Source: Malus domestica (Eukaryota; Streptophyta; Magnoliopsida; Rosales; Rosaceae). From it: a stretch of DNA of 64,000 bases. This document shows positions 36,010-46,192 of the stretch, one piece after another. The notes beneath the pieces are model-generated. The model made no database searches. It saw only the letters and a list, made by a program, of their open reading frames with translations, and had not been told where the DNA came from. The position numbers were made by a program, and so were the translations under genes. How positions within the stretch are numbered: position 1 is the first letter of the stretch; every line of letters begins with the position of its first letter. The stretch lies in NCBI RefSeq assembly GCF_042453785.1, contig NC_091673.1, forward strand, positions 17,641,501-17,705,500, given 5' to 3'.

Positions 36010-36027
36010 GTCCCACTGGGCGTGCCA
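36010..36027 (-). promoter_or_regulatory. Primer-binding site
   Basis: On the minus strand TGGCACGCCCAGTGGGAC begins three bases after the 5' LTR and starts with TGG, complementary to a tRNA CCA end. I do not name the tRNA. Confidence 0.8.
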
Positions 36028-36030
36028 AAA

Positions 36031-37173
36031 TGTTAACCCTAAAAACTACCAAGCCTACGTGGCGCGCATGCCAAGTAATCTATGAGCTAACTACGTCATT
36101 GGGTTGAATGCAAGGCGTGCCAACTCATCGGCCGAGCTCGGCCGAGGAGTAAAATATGCTGATGTTGTGTTGAGTGCACGGCCGACTTCTGCGTCTTGCG
36201 ATTGCGACCGAGGAAGGAACACGTCTCGGCCTCTTGGGTTCTCGAACCTGAAGACAAGGCTACTATTCTTACGAAGTTCACAAATCACCGTCGTGATTAG
36301 GTCACAATAATGGTATTCGTCAGAGTAAACTCACGCCGAATCGACACCAAAATGTAAGGACACAAATACTCAAAGCGAATATATGTCTTAACAATAAACG
36401 TGGTTTGGCCATCAGAATGCTGAACTCTAAATCCCACTTGAGAGTATCCAATCATAAACTAACTCGGCGTGCAATGTGCCGAGCCTAATAAACTGTAACA
36501 CCTCACTTCACCGAGAAGGCTAATGAGATGACCTCAACCAATAAGGATTCGGAAATCCTTTTCGACCAAGACTTGGATAGATAACCAGTCGCCCTCGACG
36601 TAGTGTTGTTTATCCAAACTGAAGATGCTACGAGGTCAGCTGATACTACGGCGACAGTGATATCTATGCCGACTGAAGATATCACCGGTTTCCTTCACAG
36701 TACTGTTTATCCAAACTGAAGATGTGTCGGCGAAAAGAGAAAATGAAAAAATCTCAAGGTTGTTGAGAGAATTTGCACAGGGCAGTTGTGTGTTGAATTG
36801 AATGGGGCTTGAATGATGCACAACTTCCTCTATTTATAGCGGCCAACCTGTATTGAATCCCAATCCCTCTCGGATTAGAACTCTTTTATCTCGGCCAATC
36901 CTATTCCCAATAGGACTTTGAACGTAACTTGTTATCAAACTTTATTCAATCTCATTATCTTGATCCCGTCATAACTCCTTTTCAAAACAGGATTCGTCTA
37001 CATTCCAACTTCCCATATGATATGGCCAAATTTAACCGTGCGGCCCATGGACTAAATATCAATAACACCTGTACACGACTTCTGGGCCGAGAATGAATCT
37101 AAACTCAACCTATCTGATACTGGACCGAAAAATATCTAAGTTCGGCCCAAAACAATATTTTTGGACCCAAACA
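36031..37173 (-). repeat. 5' LTR of the gypsy element (promoter-bearing)
   Basis: 1143 bp, from TGTTAACCCT (36031) to GACCCAAACA (37173) on the plus strand. The minus-strand TATA box CTATAAATAG (36830-36839) would start transcription toward gag. Confidence 0.92.
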
Positions 37174-37366
37174 ACAACATTAAATTAAATTAAGTAACAT
37201 GAAACAACATTTTAAATAATAAATTATGTTTGACCCTATAATCCTTTGACTCTTGGTTGGAGATAGAGGTAAATATGGTTTTGTACTGTTTATTAAAATA
37301 ATTAATATCTTGAATGGTCAAAGGGCTAAAATAAGCCAACTGGCCAGCCTTCAGTTAGAGATGACC
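37174..37366. mobile_element. Harbinger-type element, right part
   Basis: Continuation of 23422-23984 after the gypsy insertion. ATTAAATTAAATTAAGTAAC at the junction matches the minus strand of 50780-50815. It ends AGAGATGACC and is followed by TAA (37367-37369), matching TAA at 23419-23421. Confidence 0.88.
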
Positions 37367-37369
37367 TAA

Positions 37370-38230
37370 GCTCTAAGTTTTTTTGTTGGCTCAAATTTGT
37401 GAGTATATCATGTGCACGTCATGTACAAACAGTAAGTTTGACGGCAAAATTAGGCTCTTCTCCTTCCTCACCAAACTCTGTATTGTACTAGACCTCCTCC
37501 TCCTCAAAACCCACATGGGTTAATCTGTATAAGAACCTATATGGATTCACACTTTTACTTTGACCCTTATAAATAATTTTGATTCTGTTCATTGTTTGGT
37601 TGACTTGAAAGGAGAAAAAAGCAAAGGAAAAGTCCATCCCAACCCAATTCCTTTCCCGAATCACTGAAGAAAGGCTCTCCAATCTGCAACTGCAAGCACA
37701 CAACCGGCATGCTTGCCAGCTGCCCCCCACCTGATTCATCTGTCAATATCTCCGAAAACGCTATAATATCCCAGAAATTCCAAGATATCGAAAATCTGAG
37801 TTATACCCAATTGAAAGCAAGTTCTTATAGCCGCAGAAAATCCATTTGGCAGACTGCCATTCGCATGCATTCTGCGTCGCTACTCATGTATACAATTCCT
37901 TTTCTTTTTTGTCTTTTACCTTGCTCAGACATTATTTTCTTTTTGCTGAATTTTGAATTTTTTGTTACGAACGAAACTGATATATGTAAATGGGTTTTAG
38001 TATGCGTTTAGAAATTTGTTATTTTGGTTGTACATAGGTTTTTAATGTAAATTCAATAGAATATAGATGCAAACTGAAAAACTTATTTTATCATGTGAAT
38101 TCAGTTGTTTTGATTAGTTTTTGAACAATTTAGAAATGAGTGTTAATTGTGAGTTTCAGTTTCAAAACACGCAACAGAGATCGGACATTTTTACTAGTTT
38201 GCTTCTAAAGTACCCTTAAACTTTGGAAAG
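37370..38230. other. Right arm of duplicated segment plus unassigned open frame
   Basis: 37370-37545 matches 15817-16160 in pieces. The plus frame from about 37620 to 38011 reads RKSPSQPNSFPESLKKGSPI, then CNCKHTTGMLASCPPPDSSV and ISQKFQDIENLSY, which looks like coding sequence, but the family was not recognised and no start or splice context is certain. Confidence 0.4.
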
Positions 38231-38416
38231 GGATCCTCTCCGGATTCCTTCCTCCTGATCCACCAAATCAAGAGATCCTTGCCATTCAAATTTTATCTAA
38301 CAACTGAAGTTATTATAACTTTTAAAATGAGCCTCTATTTGTAGTTGTTGAATCAAATTTCAATGGCATGGATTTCCTGATTTAGTGGATTTGGAGAAAG
38401 AGATCCGGAGATGATC
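38231..38416. mobile_element. MITE-like inverted repeat
   Basis: GATCCTCTCCGGATTCC at the left and the reversed right end GATCATCTCCGGATCTC pair over most of the element's ~90-bp arms (CCACCAAATCAAGAGATCC / CCACTAAATCAGGAAATCC). No clear target duplication was found. Confidence 0.6.
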
Positions 38417-38562
38417 AATTTCCTTAAACTTTAACACACCACTCCCCTGCACACCGAATGCTGAACCCCCATGCCTTGTCCAACATCTATGGAGAATGAA
38501 CCTTGCTTTTCCGACCTTCACCATGTCGTGTGCTTTCTTCCCCATGCCTTGTACAACATATT

Positions 38563-39128
38563 AGAGTTGTCACTTAGTATTAGGTCTAGTGATATTTCTC
38601 TTCACTTGTAAGTAAAAGATCTTAGGTTCGATTCTCGCGAAATGCGAATTCGAACCACATTATTGCTAGCCTATTATGAAGCTTTGCCACCCCCCATTCC
38701 CTTAGACCATCTCCAAACCTGGGCTAAAAGCTAAGTTACCCCCCAAATTACCCCCCCCCAAACACTCTCCAACCCATGTTAAAATTTTAGGCTAAATGTC
38801 AAATGTTATTTCTGGGCCAAATACCCCCCAGCTTTCCCCCCGGGCTAAATCCCAAATGTTTATCGAAATTTAAATTTTTTTAGATTAAAATGTTCATAAA
38901 ATTAATTTACAATAATCTACATATTTATTTTTAAAAAAAATTGATTTAAGAAAAAAATTGGCCTAAGTTCATTCTTTAATAATTCCGGGCTAAAATTTTA
39001 GGGCAGAAGTGTTGGAGCAGAAAAGATGTTTCTGGGCTAAAAGCCAAATTTTCAGGGCTAAAAAATTTAGCTTTTAGCCCAAGGGTTGGAGATGATCTTA
39101 GTGTAGTATTGTTTGTTCAAAAAAAAAT
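38563..39128 (+). mobile_element. tRNA-derived SINE interrupted by a MITE
   Basis: A tRNA-like head has a B-box-like GGTTCGATTCTC near 38631. The body continues to 38704 and resumes at 39101 with GTGTAGTATTGTTTGTTC before an A-run. The split is caused by the TTA-flanked MITE at 38705-39097. A shorter relative (GTTGCCACTCAGTACTACGG) lies at about 39249-39345. Confidence 0.65.
38705..39097. mobile_element. Tourist/Harbinger MITE in the SINE
   Basis: Starts GACCATCTCCAAACC and ends, reversed, GATCATCTCCAACCC. TTA lies on both sides (38702-38704 and 39098-39100). A GGGCTAAAAGCTAA / TTTTAGCCC inverted pair continues inside. The termini resemble those of the larger elements at 23422 and 50298. Confidence 0.85.
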
Positions 39129-39585
39129 ATAGAATTTGTGTGGGTGAAAATAGAAATAATAGTAATATATCCTATTCTGTCTTTTTACAAAATTAAAAAT
39201 TATAAAAAATAAATTTATTAAGTAGTAAGATTAACTTAAATGAGTAGTGGTGTTGCCACTCAGTACTACGGTCTGATGATATTCCTCTTCACTTAGCAGA
39301 ACTCTCATTCCTCCTTGTGTAAAAATATCGATGTACTAAAAAAAATGAGTAGTGGTTTTTAAATAATAAAAAACCCATTCTTGTGGGAGGTGGAGAGTTG
39401 TTTAGTTTAAGATTTAGCGTTTAGGATATGTTTAGTAAGATGCTAAACTCTAAACAATGGGTGTACCTCATTTAATTAAAAATATTTTATGTCCATTTTT
39501 TTCGAAACGATCCAGTGTAGCAAATTAATGTCTCGGAAAATTTGACCTTCTGGGTTCGACTCCCATCACCGGAAATGCCATTTTT

Positions 39586-39875
39586 TTAATGAAATTAATT
39601 TGTCCCTTAAAGAAGAAGATGGCAGGAAATGCCTTTTTTTATGAAATTAATATGGATTAAGTACCTAAAATCTGCAAGTGGCCATGTATCACAGTGGTAA
39701 AAAAGAGTTAACCTCCCTTTATCACAGTGGTAGAATGGATGACCTTTTTTTATGAAATTAATTTATCCCTTAAAGAAGAAGATGGCAGGAAATGCCTTTT
39801 TTATGAAATTAATTTAGATTAAGTACCTAAAATCCGCAAGTGGCCATGTATCACAGTGGTAGAAAAAGTTGACCT
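39586..39875. repeat. Tandem duplication with tRNA-like words
   Basis: The segment AAGAAGAAGATGGCAGGAAA to GGCCATGTATCACAGTGGTA occurs at about 39609-39703 and again at about 39773-39862. The second copy is followed by GTTGACCTCTTGCATGACGG and GGGTTTGAAACTC, resembling A- and B-box parts of a SINE head. Confidence 0.65.
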
Positions 39876-40208
39876 CTTGCATGACGGCGTGGGTTTGAAA
39901 CTCGGCTGTAGCTAATATAATATCTAATAGAAGGTCATAGAAACATAACCTCCATCCAAACCCAGCACAAAACTACCTACTCCACCTTACAACTCAAGCC
40001 ACTTACATCGAGAAGAAGGTCATGGAGGTTGCTGAAATGATATGGATTATTATGATGCAGCCACCATCATCTTCATTGCCCACAAAGAAGAATTGTAAGC
40101 TTTATGAGCAATAGCCTTACTTTTATCCCTTTAAGAGTGTTTTGCCCACTCTCTTTCAAGTAAAACTAAAACTTATCCAGTGCAGCAAATCAAGTGCTAT
40201 CTAGAAAA

Positions 40209-40259
40209 AAGGTCGTACCCAGTGCACAAGGCTCCCGCTTTACGCAGGGTCTGGAAGAG
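40209..40259. mobile_element. 51-bp SINE-like insertion with 17-bp TSD
   Basis: The insert carries GGTCGTACCCAGTGCACAAG and CTCCCGCTTTACGCAGGGTC, a sequence I associate with widespread plant SINEs. It is flanked by a perfect 17-bp duplication AAGTGCTATCTAGAAAA (40192-40208 and 40260-40276), the sign of target-primed insertion. It is far shorter than a whole SINE. Confidence 0.7.
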
Positions 40260-40276
40260 AAGTGCTATCTAGAAAA

Positions 40277-41599
40277 GTACTTAAAATGCTTTATGAAATA
40301 AGCATATAGTAGGTGTTTCTTTCTAAATCACTTCTAACTTTTTCTACTAAATATAATCAGAAGAACTTTGATGATCTGAAAACGTTTTCACTTATTTTAA
40401 AAATACTTTTAAAAATCAAACCACTCTCCACCCACCACACTCCATGGCTAATATTTGCTGAAAAGTGACTGACTAGGGTGGATTTCCACACAACTCATCT
40501 TTCCATTCCCCCAAATGAGAAAAAAGAGTGTGGAGGGTCCAAATGTTGCTTGCCTTTAAGCACGTAGAAAGGCTAACAGGGCTCCGAACACAATGCACAG
40601 CTATCATGAGCCCCTATGCAAACCCTAACTGTGGCCAATTAGCACTTTACATTTGGCTCGTGCCAGTCAGTCAGAACCAAGTGTCCTTCCCTTCTAATCA
40701 TTTTCCCCTAATCTCATAATATGGATGTTCACATTCAACCAAATAATGGACACAATTTATAGTTGATAGAATAGAATGTTTTCCAATAGTTGCATGTCTT
40801 ATTGTTTACGTGGAAGAAGTATGGACGAGTTAAGATGACTATGATATGAGTAGTAAACTTAGACATACTAAATTCTGACCAATGTCGCATATGTGAAATA
40901 TATGTAGTTTGTTCGACGTATTCGAAATTAACTGTGCAAAAATGTAGAAAAGAAAATGGCACAAGCAGGTACATCATGATTCTAATATAGTATTAGTGTT
41001 GTGTGACTTGTGTCTCTCGATTGCACAACACCAAGCCGCATGATGTATCCCATCCGGAATTTGAGCAACCACTACGTGCCATTGAAACGCCCCTTGTTTG
41101 TCTGTGCGGCGCATTTACAGAAATGGCTGCTTAAAAAAGCTTAATTAGCTTGGTTAATTAATAGTATCCTTAAGATAATACTGCCTAATCTTTTGCATAA
41201 ACAACATAATCATAGTGGCAGGTCACACTAAAAGGCTGTTTATATTGAATAACTTTATTTCGTTAGCAATGTCTGTCTCATGGAAACTTTTAAATTCAGG
41301 ACCAAAGAATGTCACTGTCAGCTAAAAAGGCAAAGAGGATGAGGCGTTTGCTTCAAGAAAGACCAGTGAAGTAGTACTACCCTATTTTAATCAAGTGCAA
41401 ACACCCTGGCATGTCAGCTTAACAGAGAGAAAGCTGTACACTTGAAAATGTATATAGCTATCTGCATGTGAATACATCATCTCGTGGTATATTAGAATTT
41501 ATACTCAGACTTTGAATTTGAATTTTATCTCTCGATCCGAAAACTCGAGAAGATTGGTGATTTCTGCAGTTGTTTGTACTGCAGGATTTGGTGTAGTTG
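40277..41599. other. Intergenic/upstream region of the acidic-protein gene
   Basis: No other gene was recognised. The last few hundred bases are the likely promoter and 5' leader of the gene starting at 41603; no clear TATA box can be assigned. Confidence 0.4.
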
Positions 41600-41602
41600 A
41601 TG

Positions 41603-44293
41603 ATGGGAAATGAGATGGGTAACAACAACACATCAGGTTTGAGAGGTATGGAAATTTGAAGTTTGTTTTGTGGTTTGTTGATTCATAATTTCATATGTCA
41701 TGAGCTATTTGCAATTGCATTCTCCTGCAGATGAAGAGAACACAACAGTTGGTGGAAAACCTTTGGCGGAAACTACTCGTGCAAATGAGATAAAAGAAGA
41801 AAATGGAATAGTAAATGCAGACGAAGGAACGGATTTTCATGAAAAAGTTACTAACTTGCCTTCCAATGGTCCAGAGAGAAAACGGGATCCTTCTGTTGAT
41901 GATCAGATATTAGACAGAACAGGTTAAATGCTTTTCCTAGTATTGTTACTAAATATTATTGTCACTACTTAACACTTGGCCTTCTGTCCATAGAGCAAGA
42001 AGCTACTGAAGTTCAACCTGTTGATGAATCTTCAAATATTGCGCTGGAATCGAACAAAACAGGTGAAGAAGACGGTGAAATGCAAGCAAATATATTATTG
42101 AAAGGCTCGGGATATGAGAAGCCAATCGCACAAACGGAAGAGAGTGATCTGCAAGGAACAATCAAACATCAGCTTGAGAAGCAGGTTTCTTTCAAGAAAG
42201 GTATGTCTCCATTCTACTAGTTAAATTTTTTTTTCGTTTAGATATTTCAATCATTTATTCTGTCTTAGTACAAGTTATAGTGTTTTTAGAATTTTTTATG
42301 TAGTTCACATTAAAATTTAATTCTTTCTAGAAAATATGAGTATATGTTTAAATGAGAAGAAAGCAAACAAAAAACCCCACCATAGGTCCATAGTACTTAT
42401 ATGCTATAAACTCCAACAGAGGAAGAGGGGACAACGTCCACTTCACATGATCCAGAACCTAAGGAATCAACACATTTGGAGTTAAATCATCATGAAATGG
42501 CTACAGTTCACGCTGACGACCAAACTGTAGAAGATGGCAGTGGACGTTTAGAAGTAGGAAGTGAAGACTCCCTAGGATCAAATCCTGATTTTGAGGTGAA
42601 TGACCACCTCTTGGACACTGAGGCGTTGGAAATTATGGTTGAAAGTGTTGATTCTAACGCTGATCCAATTAGGGAGAAGCAAAGGGAGGACTTATTACTG
42701 GAGCAGAAGGCATCCCAAGAACAATTCGAGTCCTCCGAAGAGAAGTCTGAAACTAGAGATGGAGGTAAGGTTGAATGTGGATTGAGCACCATTACAACGA
42801 TAGCTTCCAATGGTGGTCTGAGTGATTTAGGAAATGAAAGTCATGAGGAGTTTTCAACTGAGATGGATTTGATTGGAAATTATTACTCCGGATTAGAACA
42901 AGAAGCCATTCAAGCGCCTAAGTCTCCAAACTCCCATCTAGAAGCTCCTGAACCCGAAGAAAAATGCATGATTGTGGAAGAGGAAATCAAGCTAATCGAA
43001 AAAGAGTTGGAAAATGGAGAGAACAACCATGATGGAAACACAATTCAATCTTGCGGAGAGCCAGTGATAGAATCAGATTCTTTCCCGTCAACTGAGCCTC
43101 AATCTGAAGCTGCAATGATTGTCTCTATACTTGAGAGCGCCAAAAAGGTACGTGTATTTAATCCTTTAAGCAACAAAGATTGTCGAACTGAGGAGACGGA
43201 AGTTGCTGAGAAAGGAAACCTAGTTGTCATGGTGTGTGTTGAAAACGAAATTGAGGCTTCTGAGGACCACTTCCTGAACTTGGAAGAGAAAATTGAGGTG
43301 GTCCCGGAACTTGGAATGGTTCCAATGGAGTTAACTGTTGTGCATTGCAATGACGAGGAAAAGGAGGCAACAGAGAAGACAACTGCAGAAGAAAATGGGA
43401 ATAACACTGAACCTTCTTGTGCAATTGCTGTTGATCATGATCAAGCAGAGGCTCTGCCCTTTCAAAGCACCAATGACTCAATCCTAAATTCTAAGCAAGA
43501 GAATTGCAGTGAGTTCTTTGCTGCAAAAGCTTCCACTGTTGATTTCAATAACTGGATAGCTGAAGCATTAGTTTCTATGAACAAGTTGGCACTCGATATG
43601 CCTGATCAACATGTTACACAACATACCGAACCATCTCAAGCAGCAGCAGAAGCAGAAGCAGAAGCAGAAGCAGAAACTAAAATTCCAGCCAGCCAATCCA
43701 ATGAACAATGTGAAAAGGTTGAAACATCTGAATCAGTAAACTGTGATTTTGAAACACAAGAAAATGTGGGAAGGTCCAGCACTGAATCAGATGTTGATAA
43801 CTTGAATGTTCATGCTCGGATACAAAAATCTCCAAGCTTCAGCCTTGATCTCCAAAATGAAGCAAGAACTGAGGAATCGGATTCTCCCCCTTTGCTGTAT
43901 CATGACAAGGCTGCAATAGAAGGCTCAACAAGCCAAGATGATGGTGTTACCCTTGGAAGCTGTATCGAGTACACCGGATCTGAACAAGGTGTTTCACAGT
44001 ACCAAGCAATGCTGGTGGAAGAGAAAGTCATCACATTGGAACCAAGTAACTCAGAGAAGTCAAATACTTCATTCCTAGGATTCTTGAAGGAAGAGGAAGA
44101 AGCTCGTATTGTTGTTACACCACACGAAGATGATAACCGGTCGACTGCTGAAGATTCAACCAAGAATCTCTTGGAATCACATACTAAAGAAGCTGCTAGG
44201 GATCCAACTACTTCATCAAAAGGTAAAGCAAAGCGCAGGCAGCGGTCTTCTCTCTTTACCAACTGCATGTGTTGTGCAACTGTGATTAACTGA
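41603..44293 (+). CDS. Acidic protein with MGN start and Cys-rich tail, unknown function
   Basis: Four exons join in frame with GT-AG introns: 41603-41645, 41731-41922, 41994-42200 and 42420-44293, giving 771 residues. An ATG three bases upstream (41600) would add one Met; I chose the second because it gives MGNEMGNNNTSG. The protein is very rich in Glu, Asp and Ser with no predicted fold, and has a short AEAEAEAEAE run (~43650). Its tail KGKAKRRQRSSLFTNCMCCA is basic and has three Cys. The Gly2 start and Cys cluster suggest lipid attachment at membranes, but residue 6 is Gly rather than Ser/Thr, so myristoylation is only possible. No domain was recognised. All frames are open and it looks functional. 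Confidence 0.85.
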
Positions 44294-46192
44294 ATGCCTC
44301 TTAATTCATACGCTCTGAATATACTGGCTTTGATTGGTGATTTTCTCTCTAATTAATTTGAGTTCTCTGGGAAATAGAGTTCTATCAGGAGGGAGACTGA
44401 ATTTTCTTGGTAATTCTTTTACTTTTTTGGCTCAAAACTTATTTTCTTGGTTACTTTGAGAAGCCAAGAAAGAGTGTATGTTTTCACTTGTTCCATCTGC
44501 CTTTTTATTTATTTATTTGGCTCAAAACTTACAGTACCTTGTGCTGTAAGTTACCGTCTGATGTAATTCCATCTATTTATTTGACTGGGAGATAATTAAT
44601 TTGTAAGGTTTTGGAGGGAATTGTATTAAAGGCAGCTATATATGGTGCTTCTGATTGTAATATTTGTTCATTTTTATTCATATAATACAATGATTTGATA
44701 AATTATTCTCTATCAACTTAAACCTATGAGGTTAGTGTTGTCTAACAAAAATTAATATTTTTCAGTATTAATATCATCACTGTTTAACCTTTTGATTATG
44801 ATGCAAAGAGATGGTATGAACCAAATTGTTAAACCTATCATCAGAACCTCTAGTATCGCAATCTAAGAGAATCTTGAATATCACCAGTTGTACGTAACTA
44901 TGCATTTATCCTTCTTTTAACTTATATTGTAAAATTAGCCAGAGAGAAATAAACATAATATAATATATACAACTAGCGACATGACAAAGTGAAATGCGAG
45001 AAGAAAAAACTGATAGATCAGTGCAGTTATGGAGGAACCATCAAAGCACCGACCATAGATTCATGATTGAGAGTCATTTTTTAAATCTGGATTCCAATAG
45101 GACTATGGTTGGCCTAAGCAAACTGGGACCAGGCCAGACAGAGACAGACATGATGGCATTGCTACATACCATACCATATATACCACCGAGATCTGATCAA
45201 CCCAATATTGCTTCACATAATACCAGGCCATGTCTACATTTAATTCTTTCACATTTGATACATCGAGCCATAATCCAACCTTTTTTTCTTCCAATACAAG
45301 CAATATCTCCTTCATCTTAATCTAAATTGTGAGAAGAAAGATTCGAACTCAAATATGCAGAGAGAAGCACATTTAGATTAGTCAATATGATTATGTTCGT
45401 CTCTCAGCAGAACTGAAAGCCTCTTGAGTATTAAGACATAGTCAAAGAAGATGAGTTGCAATGTAGGTTTAGGGCACACAGAGATAGAGACGAAAGTTTC
45501 CACATTCCACGCGGTTTTGAGGACGGTCTAAAGTTTGAACTTTTGAAGCCAAAGACTAGGGGGAAATATGAAGTCATTGACTTAATGCAAAGAAACTAAC
45601 GTGAAGGGAACAGCTTATCCTTTTCCTTTTCCCAAAACATGAAATAATTCATATTAGAAACCACATTTCCACCCATTGATCTTGGTCAAAGTCCGACCTC
45701 ACAACCAAAAGTTGGACAAACTTCAAATCAAGAAACCCCTCTTATGAGTTGGAAGATAATCTTATAAATTACCCAAAATAAACAGAAAAAGAAAAAAGAA
45801 GAAACTATTTTCACGTTATTATTATTTTATTTTTTTTGTTATATTCTGACTTTTGAATTGAAGAATCAATAAAATAAATAAATATGAGTGTGCAAAAATC
45901 ACTTCAAAAGAAATTGGAATGAAATGAATATAAAGCAGAAGAAGATATAAATGGTTGAGCTAAAATATATCACATTGAACAAAGATTTTGATACATCATC
46001 ACATTGAAGCACACCATGATTATGAATATCTAGAAATTGAAAAATAATACAATGTGGAATTGAATAAACTGAACAAATCAAAGGGTACTAGTCAAGTACT
46101 CCTACATTTTTGGTCATTTGACAACATGAATACAAGTTTATTGTTTGAGGGCTAGTGACGAATTTGAATGAGGGAATTTTGTTCAATATGGA
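44294..46192. other. Intergenic region between acidic-protein gene and CML8
   Basis: The first ~350 bases are probably the 3' UTR of the upstream gene. The bases just above 46190 are the CML8 3' UTR. No other gene or repeat was recognised. Confidence 0.45.

Larger units (their letters stand above)
23985..37173 (-). mobile_element. Ty3/gypsy LTR retrotransposon, Tat-like, with antisense gene
   Basis: A 13.2-kb element transcribed on the minus strand. LTRs lie at 36031-37173 (5') and 23985-25129 (3'), with TGTT..AACA-type ends. A primer-binding site sits next to the 5' LTR. Domain order is Gag, protease, reverse transcriptase, RNase H, second RNase H, integrase (the Ty3/gypsy order). ACAAC follows the element (37174-37178) and ACAAA precedes it (23980-23984); the uninterrupted relative at about 50791 has ACAAC once, so the duplication is ACAAC with one later change. 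Over about 270 aligned LTR bases I counted 17 differences, so the insertion is not recent. All reading frames carry stops or frameshifts. Confidence 0.95.

Noticed and set aside
38620-38660. Functional tRNA gene
   Set aside because: There is a B-box-like word but no cloverleaf; it is part of a SINE with a tail.
42508-42810. Minus-strand frames inside the acidic-protein gene (also 43099-43481 and 43900-44268)
   Set aside because: They mirror the Glu/Ser-rich plus-strand exon and have no independent support.
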